DNA of 64,000 bases. Origin: Lepisosteus oculatus. Its lineage: Eukaryota > Chordata > Actinopteri > Semionotiformes > Lepisosteidae. Below the pieces are notes generated by a model. It did no database searches, was not told where the DNA came from, and was given only the letters and a program-made list of their open reading frames with translations. This document shows, in pieces, positions 46,816 to 57,767 of this stretch. A program made the translations under genes and the position numbers. The first letter of the stretch is position 1. The number at the start of each line of letters is the position of its first letter. The DNA lies in the NCBI RefSeq assembly GCF_040954835.1, contig NC_090711.1, positions 14,069,001-14,133,000 on the forward strand, given 5' to 3'.

Positions 46816-49800
46816 GTGGTCTGTGGCAGATACTTCAGGATTGCACGCCGCTGAAGATTTAAAACCTCTCTGTGTTGAATCTGAGGTTTGTTTTTACGAT
46901 GCCTCAGGGATTGTCAAGCTCTGTTTTCATTTAGAATAGTGTACGTTACTATTTGGCTAAATGAAGATTTGGCTAAATAGCTGTTTCATTGCATTCACTT
47001 TATAGTAATTGAAAAGAGAATATAACATTTAGAACAAAATTAAAAGATATGAAAATGATTACACTAAAAAAAACCGCAATAACCTGTGAAAATAGATGAG
47101 GATAAATGCCAATGTTAATACCGGTGGGCATATGATTATAATGATATAATATAGTAAGAAAATGGTCATGAAAAAATAGTTGTAGACAAGTATTGCTGAT
47201 CTTAAAAATTCTGCCTATAACTACAGTGAATTTGCGTCTCTGTTCGCAAGCTATGCAGGTTTGTCTCTGGGCTTGACATCATAAGGGAGGGTCGAGATGA
47301 TGAAACCACCACTCGCATTTTCTGATTATCTGCTCATCCATTGCAGGGGTTGTGTAGGGAGCAGTGATGTGTTTAGCGTCGGGAAAAGTGTTGTAAAGAA
47401 TTCTGAATGTAGTGGATAGATAGGACGTGTAAATACTAGAAGAACCTAAGAGCGCGGAATCTAAAAATTTGATTTTCAATACGGAGCGAGGCCATTTTTA
47501 GACATTTTAACACGAAAGTTCTCACGTGAAACCTTAAAATGACTTAACAGTTTTCTAGAACAACTACTCCAGTGAGCAATCAAAAGGAGCCGTGTTAAAC
47601 TTTGACAATGCGGGGTTTTTTAGGAAAACAAGCTCTAAAAGGGAGACGAAAAGTACAAATCAAATGCAACTGCCTTCTTTAAGGAGAAAAACACTTTTTG
47701 TGGTGTTTATTTAAAGGCCTGTATTTTCCTTTAAATTAACTTTTTCCAGATCAATGTGTACACTCATGCAGGCACTCTGAACTTGTCATGAGAAGTTAGT
47801 TTTTAATAGCATTATAACAGTAAATGTTATTCAACAGTAGTGTAAGGTGAACGCTGTCAATCAATTCGACTTGTTTTGCTAACTGGAATAAAAAACGTGT
47901 TTAAATAGAAGAAGAAGAATAACATGCCAACCACCTTACAAGCCCGTACTGATATAATACGCTTTATTTAATTCACCTCCTTTCCCCAAAAATGTGCCGG
48001 TGGAATGGTCGAGCAACTCGGGAGCACAGCTTGTGACATCCCGCGTCACTGGGCTCGGCTCCGACCGAGCTGCGGTCAGCGCGCTAGGTCTTCAGTAAAA
48101 TCGGTATTGTATAGCGTAATTCGCCGCTGTTTCGGTCACAGACTTTTTTTTTTGTCCTTGCAAGTGTTTATATTAACGAAAATAACGACCGCTGACTGAC
48201 CTTCTCAACGGACAATAGCGGGATATGGGCAGGGAACAGCGCCACGTTGATAAGAGGAGCGGAGTAAAATCGTGTGGTTTATACATTTTTGTTAAGCAAA
48301 CCTGGCAGTTCATCCGCATGGCTCACTCCTAGCAAAACGTCGGGAGGACTTGCTAGTTTAACAGTGAGAAAGAAATCTGACTGGTTGCAAATGACAACGA
48401 GATTAAAGTGTCCAGCATGAACTATTCAACATGACTGTAGCTTTTGTTTCATGTCATGTTAACTGTTGTAATTCAATGCCGCCCAGGGATAAGCAACTTC
48501 AGCACACACAATGCTATTAGAATGACTTTCATGTTAATTTGTCCTACTTTGGATGCAGGGGGGAGAAATTTATCCTGCCTCAGGCTTCACAGCTGCTTTC
48601 GGGTCTCCTTGTTTTCAACTGTTCTTTCACAGCCGCCTCGGACTCAATGTCCTGTTTCTGACCCAGCGAGGCGAATCTTTCCGCACAGCGACCCACAGCC
48701 ACTTGTTGATGTTCCCGGGCGAGCCCTGCTCACATAGCCTGGCCCACCTACGTGTTTTTCTGACCGCGACCTGTCCTCGTTCAAGCACCTCGGCGATTTA
48801 CTGTAAACGTGTCGCATTTACAGTACAAATACAGATTTCTGTTTTTGCTGAATTCACGTATTCGCATGTCAATTACTCAGCTGCAGGCAGAATTAGGATA
48901 TAACGAATATTTTATCCGTCACATCCCAAAGTGGGTAAGGTTACCCCCACGGAGCGCACGGGAGACATTCCGGCAGTGCTGTGCAGCTATTTGGGAAGGT
49001 TTTGAAACTCGCCGCTGTTCCCGCATGCATAGCAACACAGATACAGAATCTGATCTGAACCACCCTCAATCCGTCAATCATTTACTTGCTGGAAAACGGA
49101 ACTACACCAACAGGTAAAGAAGCACCTGACCTTTGTCAAGCACTCGGGTGTTAATGATGCAGAACAACATACTGTTACCTGCACCGTGACTGAAAGGGCA
49201 CAGCGACTTCAGACGGGGTGCTGCAACAACTCGTCTTTGTAGCGACAGACAGGTAATTAACAAACAAGATCTTAGTCAACCTCAGAGCAAACTTAAACCC
49301 ACTCAGACGCCGTCTGCCTTTCGTTTTCCGTTCTGTCAGACAATATCCACTACGAGGTGCGAAAATTAAAACGCTTAACTTTTTAATGCAATTTCGAAAA
49401 TCTTTCCTCAGCTCTGTAACGCGCAAACCCCGGCTTCTTGTTCTCTTCAGTCTGCTTGTTCTCCACTTAGCTGTCTCGTCGAGAAAGGCGCAGAGGAAGC
49501 TGTCGGAAATTGAGAAGATTTCGTTCGTTTTCTCTGCGAGATAGAACGAAGAAGAAAAAAGTTGATTACGGAGTAAAGGCGCGTACAGTTTAGGTTGCAC
49601 TGGCGTGAACATTGAGTACTTTCTAGTTCTAAATCGTAGTGGTAACCTTGCCAGAAGCTGTTTGTGGTTTGCGTAGGTTAATTAAATGACAGGCGTATGA
49701 GTGGAGTAGGAACCAGACTATAACACTGAGGTGTCTTTCTGTACCTAAAGGACAGTGTGATGCAAATGTTCTCAGGCACTTGAATTTTAAGATGTTTTTT

Positions 49801-49863
49801 CAAAGATACCGTTCTCAAAAACAGCCCTAGTTTGTGATAAAGTGTAGTTATAATTAAGGACTA
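46816..49863. other. l3mbtl1-sgk2 spacer with CpG-rich patches
   Basis: No coding exon supported. CpG density rises at about 47990-48200 and 48640-49620, and T/G-rich stretches alternate. It could hold an sgk2 promoter or enhancer, but no specific site stands out. Confidence 0.4.
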
Positions 49864-50003
49864 AGTAAAGGTTTATTCCCTGCTGAAAAGAGAAGGCAAA
49901 CACAACTTTTCGGCTGTGGAGCCTTCTTCGGGTTGACACCCGAAACCCGAAGAAGTCTCCGTGTTTCTTTTCTTCTCTTTTCAGCGTGGAATAAACCTTT
50001 ACT
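49864..50003. repeat. Foldback Penelope-type terminal repeat pair
   Basis: The left arm (49864-49895: AGTAAAGGTTTATTCC, then a CTGAAAAGAGAAG-type stretch) is almost perfectly complementary to the right arm (about 49972-50003: CTTCTCTTTTCAGC, then GGAATAAACCTTTACT). The minus strand of the left half reads CCCGAAGAAGGCTCCACAGC followed by CGAAAAG. This is the layout of a hammerhead core (CUGANGA, stem II, GAAA) with one change (U4 to C). Such motifs mark the terminal repeats of Penelope-like elements. Confidence 0.6.
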
Positions 50004-50860
50004 TGTGCCTTTGCAGCCTACGGATGCTGACGCAGCTCCCTACTTGGACTAGTTATGAATAATTTTGCTGTTGGTTATAACATCTGAATTTGAACATCTG
50101 AAACACAGTAGACTGGGTCAGTCCAGGTTTGCAAGGTTTCGTTGTTCCCGGGGAACAACCTGGACAGTAAGTGAGGACCTCTGGTGAAGAACCACCGGTA
50201 CAAATTGCAGTACTTCCTCTCGTCCGATGGATGAAAAGCCACCTTCAGTGCCTTCGTCAGTTTTCCCTAAAGTGCCTTTAGACGATGTATGTCTACTGGG
50301 CAAATGCGTATTACTGAGGATGTTGTAACGGCAGCCAACACAGATGGCATCGTAATACATACAGCAAGACCAGGGTGGGGATCGAAACGGTTACAATTCC
50401 GTAACGTCTAATCGCGATTTATACTCCTAATGGAGACCGAGTTGTACAAATGCTGACACTAGCTGTGTCGTGATTAAATGCGGTGATCGTAAAGGTCTGC
50501 ATGGTTATTGAGAACGTGTAAACTGAGGCCGACAATCGCTGACGCAGCAGCCACCATTCGGATGAATAATGTTACATAAACAGCCTAGCGCCAGATCTGT
50601 AAAACAGAGAAGTGTGAACAGGAGAGGAATGTGTACAGAGTGCCAAGGCAGCAGTAAATCCCGATTTTTCCACACAGATAAGGATTCTCTTCTTTCTCAG
50701 GGCAAGACTTAACACATGTACTTTTCCGTGAATGAAGGAGGAGGGGAGCGCGCTTTCTACAGCGAGGTCAATCGGACCGGCTGGGCTCACGCAGTGGTGT
50801 CTGCAGCCAGTTTTTAGCTTACTGTGCAACCAAACACTGCGGTGGCACAGAATATTCACA
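50004..50860. other. Intergenic, nothing recognised
   Basis: No exon or repeat I can support. The first 50 bp (to about 50050) probably still belong to the Penelope-type repeat (CAGCCTACGGATGCTGACGC). Confidence 0.4.
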
Positions 50861-50864
50861 TCAA

Positions 50865-51400
50865 TTCAATGTATTTTTATATGGCGCCTTTCACAACAAG
50901 GTTGTCCCTTTTCTTAACAAAGCAAGTGACCACACATGTTGTGAATACAGAACAGAAAAGACCAGAAGACAATGGAGGAGAGGAACCAAAAACGTCTTAG
51001 TAAGGAGAAAAACAACCTCTAGGGGTCCAAGGTCAACTGGCTGCCCAACCCCTTTGGGCATGCTAACATTATACAATTAGAAAAAGGAATAAATGAATAA
51101 AGGCATGAATCCATCATGTCTTCTGTATGTCAGTACTCCATGCAGATCTTTGTAGACCTGCAAACTCCTCCTAAACAAAAGCTATATCCACGATGTCCCT
51201 CTTGGATCCATGGCAGTGATGCAGCGCCCAGCCCGGGTGCCATCCGGACATGTGGGGAGGAGAATAGGATAGTTTGGTCAGAACAGATGTATCTACCTGG
51301 TGGGCCAACATAGAGACACACAATGGCACATACAGCAGCACCACCAGCCATTGTTGCAGCAGGCTGTGATGTAAGGTGTGAGGAGGCTAGGCTGAAGTAA
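50865..51400 (+). repeat. Unclassified repeat B, copy 1
   Basis: Shares blocks with the reverse complement of 55310-55545: AAGGAGAAAAACAACCTC.., GGTCAACTGGCTGCCCAACCCC and GAATCCATCATGTCTTCTG. It begins with a LINE-tail-like AATGTATTTTTATATGGCGCC. The class is unknown. Confidence 0.55.
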
Positions 51401-51954
51401 TAGGTCTTCAGTCTGGATTTGAATACTAAGAAATCCGTAAGACCAAGTGCAACCGTAGCAGGGCTCTTCAGCAGAAATGCATCTCGACTAGAAGATGAAC
51501 TGCCTGAATGTGGTCAGCTGAGTTCGAGGAAGAAAAAGGACATTCGCTCATGAGCGCAAAAGGCAAACGCATTCTCTCCAATTGAGATCAGAGGGCCAAC
51601 TGCTTTGCACGGCACTGCCCCTGAGATATGTCTTCCTCTCAGCCACTCCTGAGCAGAAACCACCAGGCAGGGCTGTGCCAGTAACTGGAGAGCTCCTCAC
51701 TGCTCTGCTTCCTGTGAGAACGCAAACAGTTCTGGCTGCCTGAAAGATTGCACAATGTAGGGAACTGCTGTTATCGCATTTGTCTTTCTTTGGGACACTT
51801 TTTTATTTTTCCAGAAATCTCTCTGCCACATAACCATTGCCATCTCAGCAATAAAACTGAACAACGCTGGAGGGGGGTCACTCTGTCCCAACGCAGTGGC
51901 AGTTGTGAAAAACCAAAGGCCGTGAGAGGAGGGCATTTCTACCATCTTATCAAT

Positions 51955-52080
51955 TAATTATTAAAAGCGAATTCATCCAAGGATCTGAACCAGCCACTTT
52001 GCGAATGATAAAAATGGCTGGAAAACTTCCTCTGTCACTCTGAACAGAGCTGGGGTTTTTTTCCATTCCCTGTCCTAAAC
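51955..52080 (+). repeat. Unclassified interspersed repeat, copy 5, fragment
   Basis: GCGAATTCATCCAAGGATCTGAACC and AAAATGGCTGGAAAACTTCC match the 2376 family. Confidence 0.5.
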
Positions 52081-52262
52081 GCAGGATCTCTTCTCTCCCA
52101 CTGGTGCTCCTGAGCCTGTGTTGTTCCTGATGTGGTCCATTGGAGCAGCTCTTTGCTCAGTGCGAAACCCGGGAGAGGGCTGAAAGTCACTCAGTGCTTT
52201 GATAATAAGCAAGAGCAAAGCTTTTAGAGAGAATGACGGGGTACCAAAAGGAAGTTATGAGT

Positions 52263-52540
52263 TAAGATAAGATCACTTTATTGGCCATATACAATTTCTT
52301 GCATTAGGAATTCATCTTTTTGCATACCCCAGCTTGCTCTCCATGAGATACACAGACAGGGAGAGCAAAGCTTGGGGTCAGAGCGCAGGGTCAGCCTTTT
52401 ATACAGCACCCCTGTGAGCAGCTGGGGTGAAGGGCCTTGCTCAGGGGCCCAACGGAGTAGGATTCCTCTGCCGGCCTGGGGATTTGAACCGGCAACCTTC
52501 CAGCCACAGGCGCAGAGCCAAAGTGCCACCACTCAGCCCG
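52263..52540 (-). repeat. tRNA-derived SINE, copy 8
   Basis: TAAGATAAGATCACTTTATTGGCC start, GGATTTGAACCGGCAACC B box (minus); ends GTGCCACCACTCAGCCC. Confidence 0.88.
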
Positions 52541-53111
52541 TCAAATCAGAGTTCCTTCCTGCCAGCAACTAGGCTATGTATTTCCGATGATTTAAAAAAA
52601 TATATAAAACTCTTCAAAACAGAAATGATTTTGACATCCAACAATCTTGAGAAATTGCAAGATTGAAAAGACAAGGAAAAAAACCTGTTGAAGCAGGGGA
52701 AGACAAAAAAGCTTTTAAAGCGTTCCGACTGATCATTTTCTGGTTCCTCACTCCCTCTCCCTTTATTCTGCTAAATGTTACCATTGCACTATGATTATGC
52801 CCCTGTGTATTACATAAAGAGGAGAGCCTGAAAGGGGCACTTTTGGCAAGGTGCTTTTAAGATCTCTACAGATAGGAGAACATCCAACACTCTTTGCATG
52901 CCTAGTTGACCAGGTCTTCATTATCTGCATGTTTTATCAGGGTAGAGAGCTTGAAGGCGTATTGAAACACGGAACAGAGAGAACCAGGGAGTCGTGCCAG
53001 GGATGAATCTGGCTGGAGGCTCCACCCTGAGCACTGAGAATGTGTGGAAGTGTGTTTGTGTCGGGTTACGAACCCCAGCACTTTGCTTCAACAACAGAAG
53101 TTTTTATTTAA

Positions 53112-53350
53112 AAACATAAGAAAGTGGGTGAGAAGAGGCCACGCTGCCCATTTACCTGTTTGGTTGCTGGTCGCTAATGTAGTTCTCATCTAATCATTTC
53201 TTGAAAGATGTCAGGGTATCAACTTAAACAATAGGGCTGTGGACCTTGTTCCACACTCCCACAACCCTGAGCGAAAAGGTCTTAAATGCACCTTGCCAAA
53301 ATTGCCCTTTTGAGATTCCCCTCATTATATAACACACAGCACCACAGTGT
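53112..53350 (+). repeat. Unclassified interspersed repeat, copy 6
   Basis: AACATAAGAAAGTGGGTGAG, CATTTCTTGAAAGATGTCAGG, ACCTTGTTCCACACTCCCAC and AACCCTGAGCGAAAAGG follow the family order. Confidence 0.62.
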
Positions 53351-53559
53351 AAAGAAGAGGAAGCGAGGAAGCAGACAATAAAGCAGTCAGGACGCTTTAA
53401 AAGTTTTTTTTTTGTCTTCCCCTGCTTCAACAGTTATTTTCCCTTGTCTTTTCAATCTTGCATTTCTCAAGATTAGTTGGATTTCAAAATGAAATCAAAC
53501 GCAGTTGTAACCGTGACTATGTGATAAATTAAGAAGAGAAAAAAAAACTTTGAAAGGCG

Positions 53560-53694
53560 ACCTGTGAGTTGTCGCCCAAAGCGACCGGGATCGGGTTACA
53601 CCGGGCGGCTCCCGGGGGTGGGAGGTGATGTCGTGATAACACGGACTCCCGTTTCATCAAACCTGTTTTTCTGTTAGGGATGTAGACCGCTCAG
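53560..53694 (+). promoter_or_regulatory. sgk2: Candidate sgk2 upstream exon/promoter
   Basis: A CG-rich patch (CCGGGATCGGG, CCGGGCGGCTCCCGGGGG) ends at a good donor, CCGCTCAG/GTGAGT (gt at 53695). Frames with ATG before the donor stop quickly, so it could only be a 5'UTR exon. No direct link to sgk2 other than position and strand. Confidence 0.25.
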
Positions 53695-53699
53695 GTGAG

Positions 53700-55309
53700 T
53701 GCTGCCGTTCTCTGCTATCCGGGCATTCACGGGCAGTCGTCCTTCTTCAAGGCCCTCTTTTGGAGCGTCTATGGTTTTAAATCCATTCAATGCGTTTTCC
53801 AAAATTGTATTATATAGACGGATTCTATATACTTAAATAACCTGCTCTCTGTCCTAACTAAGTTATAGGTTAAAACATTTAAAGTTCATTTAAGCAATGG
53901 AGCGTGTCGTCAATCTAAAGAAAAAGTAATTTAGCTTGGCCGAAAACGCGTGTTAACATTATTCACATCTGCACCGCCTTTGACGTGGAAAAGAAAATTA
54001 AAGGTTCCCTTTTGTGAGACGTGAAGGTGAATCACGACAGATCTCGTTGTTTCCAACCGAAGGAAACGTTACGTCCCCTGCTTTTTGGTTAAAAGGAACA
54101 TCTCACTCCTAGCCCTTAAACAAACGGCCGGATTATGGTCGTCGAACCAATTAGCAAGTGTGATCGCAAACAAATTAGTAAAATGAGGGCAAATGGCCTT
54201 CTCTTTGCAATCTCCTTCAACAGTCCTTATTTCGAAATGCGTTCCTAGCTCAAGTTTAAGGTATCTGATTTGGGGTATACCAATTTAAATTGACGATTAA
54301 CACATAAACCTGACGAGACGAGGCGTTCAGCTATTTTCCCCTTCTGCTAAGTAACACTACAGCTATGTAAATACTAGATATACATTTTAAACGGAGGTCC
54401 TTCCCAGGTGAAACACGTTAATGCAGTTTTCTTCACACGTCAGAACGGAAAGCGGCGCAGTATTGTGCTGTAGTGATTAATTGACCAGGGAGCCTGAAAA
54501 CCAGTTTGTCACCGTCAACTGGCTTGCTTGTGCTCTTTTCACAACGGTGTACCGTGTTGCTGTAACGTGCAAACTGCTTCTTTTGGGAAAAGTGAAAATC
54601 CATCAGAATGGAACTAAACGCGTGCTTCCCTTGCAAACTGAAGGCGCCGGAGACATTTCAAGGTTGGATTAAAAAGCAGACTTCTGATTTAGGTCAATTT
54701 ATGTCATCGTTTGTTTTTGAACAAGTCTATTGCTTATAGAGTATTTTATTTTTTTTAAAAAGGTACTAGCGCACGTAAACTTGGGCTATCTACATAAACG
54801 TCTTTAAATCGAAGCCCGAATCCGTTCTAGTTTCTTTAATATTGTTCGCTTTTGCCTTTTCTTTATTTCTGGTTTAAGGAGCATGGTAAAGGGGTTTGTC
54901 TCAAAGATTTACTAGAGCAAGTTCTCGATTGTTGGTAGTTTGCTTTCAACATTCTACATTAGTTGTGTTTTAAACAGAATTTGTGATTGGAATCAACCCT
55001 GTGCCAATTACGGACTTGAAAAACGTCCCTCATTCAGGTGTGTCCGTTAAAATGTAACGAATTCGACTGAAGTAAAATACAAACCGCTCATTGTGATGAG
55101 TGTGACCTGTCATCAAGACCTGCCTGTTAATCTTGCATTTGACTGCCTATTAGGAGCAGCCTTCATAGAAATAAGGGAGCAAACGTGTAACTTCATGCGT
55201 GCAGAAATTTGGGGTGTTTTTTCAACAAAAATCGGGGAGCAGAAACAAAAGTGTAAACGAGCCAGAAAATGAGTGGCATTGGAATTAAACTAATAAAAAT
55301 GGTAAAGTG
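53700..55309. other. Spacer, nothing recognised
   Basis: AT-rich, unique-looking sequence with no exon signals I can support. Confidence 0.4.
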
Positions 55310-55545
55310 GTCTTTCCATGCCAGAGATGTGCATGGAGTACTGACATACAGAAGACATGGTGAATGGACTACTACCTTTATTAATTTATTCCTTTTTTAA
55401 ATTATATTGTGTCAGTATGCCTAAAGGGGTTGGGCAGCCAGTTGACCTTGGAACCCTAGAGTTTTTTTTGTCTCCTTACTAAGGAGTTTGGGGTTCCTCT
55501 CCTCTGTCTTTCCATGTCCTCCTGATTCCTAGCTTTATAAAGGAA
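55310..55545 (-). repeat. Unclassified repeat B, copy 2
   Basis: Contains GGTTGGGCAGCCAGTTGACC, CTCCTTACTAAGGAG and ACAGAAGACATGGTG, in reverse orientation relative to 50865-51400. Confidence 0.55.
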
Positions 55546-56631
55546 CTAAACCAGGAGTAGGCAATATTCCTACAACAGTGATGCCTTTGTAGATTAGTAA
55601 CTAATAGCAGAGACAGAAACATAAATGTTTCAAATTGTTTGGAGAGCTGGTCACAAGGTTTCGTTTTCAGTCACTGTTGGGTTGTGTTCTGCTCTTGGAA
55701 GTGAGAGTATTGTACTGGGCTCATACAAGACACTTTCTTAAGCATAAAGCAGTTTCCTGCAGGTGTGTCGAGTGCACTGCCTCATCCAGACCTGGACAGT
55801 CCTGCTGCTGGAGAACCTGTGTCTAGGTGTTGGACATGCAGCAGAACCTGGAAAACTGGAGGAAGATTAATTGGACTAATTAAGCCAATAATGAGCTGCC
55901 TATGTTATTTAGGGCTGTGTTGAAATGAAAACGGAGATATTATAGTGTCCCTCCAAGATCTGCATTGTAGCCCTGCCTAAATCCATTGAATTAACTCTTC
56001 TCCAAAATGCAGGTATTCTGCTTTGAATCTGTCCTCTGAGAATTGACCTGTATTTGCTCTAGTATTAAAGAGGTCAGTTAGCTTTATTGAAAAGCACTAG
56101 CAGTTGTTTTTGAAACCACATTATGAGTGTTCAATATCTAGGGTGTTAAGGCCTATCTTTATGATTCGGTCCAGACAAATTGACTTTCTTTTACTTCATA
56201 TCAACAAAACTTGCTGTGCAGTTCAGAGAAACAAAGGGTGTGGTTATTTCTGATGGAGGGGGGAAAAGTGTCTTGCTTATCCTGATAATGTCACATGGCT
56301 TTTACTGAACAGCAGTAGCTGGAAGAGGTCTCCAGGTTTGTATTGAGTGGAAACATTATTAAATATTTTATGGCTACAACATGTGACAAGCCCCACTTTT
56401 TTTTTCTTGTATTTCCATCACATCTTTATTTGTACTCCAGACCAGAGCCACCATGGCCTCCTTGCGTGTCTTGGACGTGTTTATGAAGAGCAATGTTCTG
56501 AAGGAACTACTTTCTTCTTTTCTCAGAAGGATAAACTGTCAGCTATATATTATTTCCCTGGACAGGATACAGTAGTATTGTGCTCTGTGCTTCAGCAGGG
56601 AATAAACAGTTATCCACATGTGTGTGGATTG
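55546..56631. other. Spacer, nothing recognised
   Basis: No supported gene. A 238-codon open frame begins at 56347 but runs into a SINE (see the rejected list). Confidence 0.4.
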
Positions 56632-56930
56632 GTGGCACATTGGGTAGCATTGCTGCCTTGGGGCCCTGGGTTCAATTCTCAGGGTGCTATCTCTACGTTG
56701 GTATGTTCTTCCTCTGTTTATGTCACTTTCCTCTGGGTTCTCTGGTTTCCTCCCTCAGTCCAGAGACGTACTGGTAGATTAACTTTCTTCAGGGAAAACT
56801 ATCCCCAGTGTGTGTGCATGCCTGTCTACAGTGGACTGGGCGTATCCTGCCTTATGTTTTTAGCTTGCTGGGATAGGCTCCAGCTCCCCCTTGTGACCCT
56901 GAGTTGGTTAGAAAATGGGTGTATGGTAAT
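56632..56930 (+). repeat. Second tRNA-type SINE family, copy 3
   Basis: GGTAGCATTGCTGCC, GGGTTCAATTCTC (B box), TCCAGAGACGTACTGGTAG, CAGTGTGTGTGCATGCC and GCTGGGATAGGCTCCAGC. Confidence 0.78.
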
Positions 56931-57767
56931 GAAATTGATAGTATCGGAGGGATTTTATATCTTAATTTTAAAAACCAATTTTTCTGAAGTCATGGACGAA
57001 AGAACCTTCCAGGCTTCCCCCACGTTCAGCGGCCTGTTTCTGGCTGATCCCCGCTCCGTATGAAGATGTACAGAACTGCCCCAGTGACTGCTCCCTGCCC
57101 GACGCCACCTCATCGCTCCACCCACCTTTGACCATGTCAAAGGCCTGCCCTAAATGCCACAAAGGCTGACCCTGAATTTCCTCAGAGCCCAGCACAAGAG
57201 GGCGCTGCTGAGAACAAAGTTAAGCTGACGTCTGGATTGAGCGTGGCCGAGAATTTGTAGAAGATCTGAGTCCTGGGAAAAGGGTCTTTGGTGGCGGTTG
57301 GGGGAGCGTTCAATAAGAAATGCCACACCTTAAAAAATGCAGATATCTTCACAGTTGTAAAAGTTTCACTCCAAGTTTATATTATTTTGTTAAAATGAGG
57401 ACTGAGATTCCGCCTGGTGATTGTGCTATTGGAGCAGTTTAATGCCATCCCAGAGATCCTTCTGTAGGTGAGACAGGAGGGATGTGTTAACCCTGAAAGA
57501 GAAGAGAAGAGGAGAGGAGAGCTGGTGGTTCTGTGATCACGCAAGATAGGCGTCCTCGACTGAGCACAGATTGATTTTGTGTGGGGCAAAAGAGAGTCTA
57601 TTGTCTTTTCATATTGTAAGTGCCTTGGCATAAACTAATGATGGATTGGGGTGGAATGTATACTACATTCAGGGAGGGAAAAGGCTGTCCTACGTTTTAT
57701 ATCTTCTTTGGAGCTTTTTGTAGAAATCCATTTTTTTTTTTCACGTGGCCTAACTGCTGTTTTGCAG

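Noticed and set aside
48553-49117. Overlapping open frames in a CpG-rich patch
   Set aside because: Peptides show no domain, and codon use and frame changes look random; more likely regulatory or unique non-coding DNA.
55271-55303. Possible sgk2 first coding exon (ATG AGT GGC.. ending ATG/GTAAAG)
   Set aside because: Its phase (0) does not match the phase-1 start of the exon at 57768, and the peptide does not resemble SGK N-termini.
56347-57063. 238-codon + strand open frame ahead of sgk2
   Set aside because: About 100 codons are a translated tRNA-type SINE (56632-56930) and the rest has no recognisable domain or splice link to sgk2.
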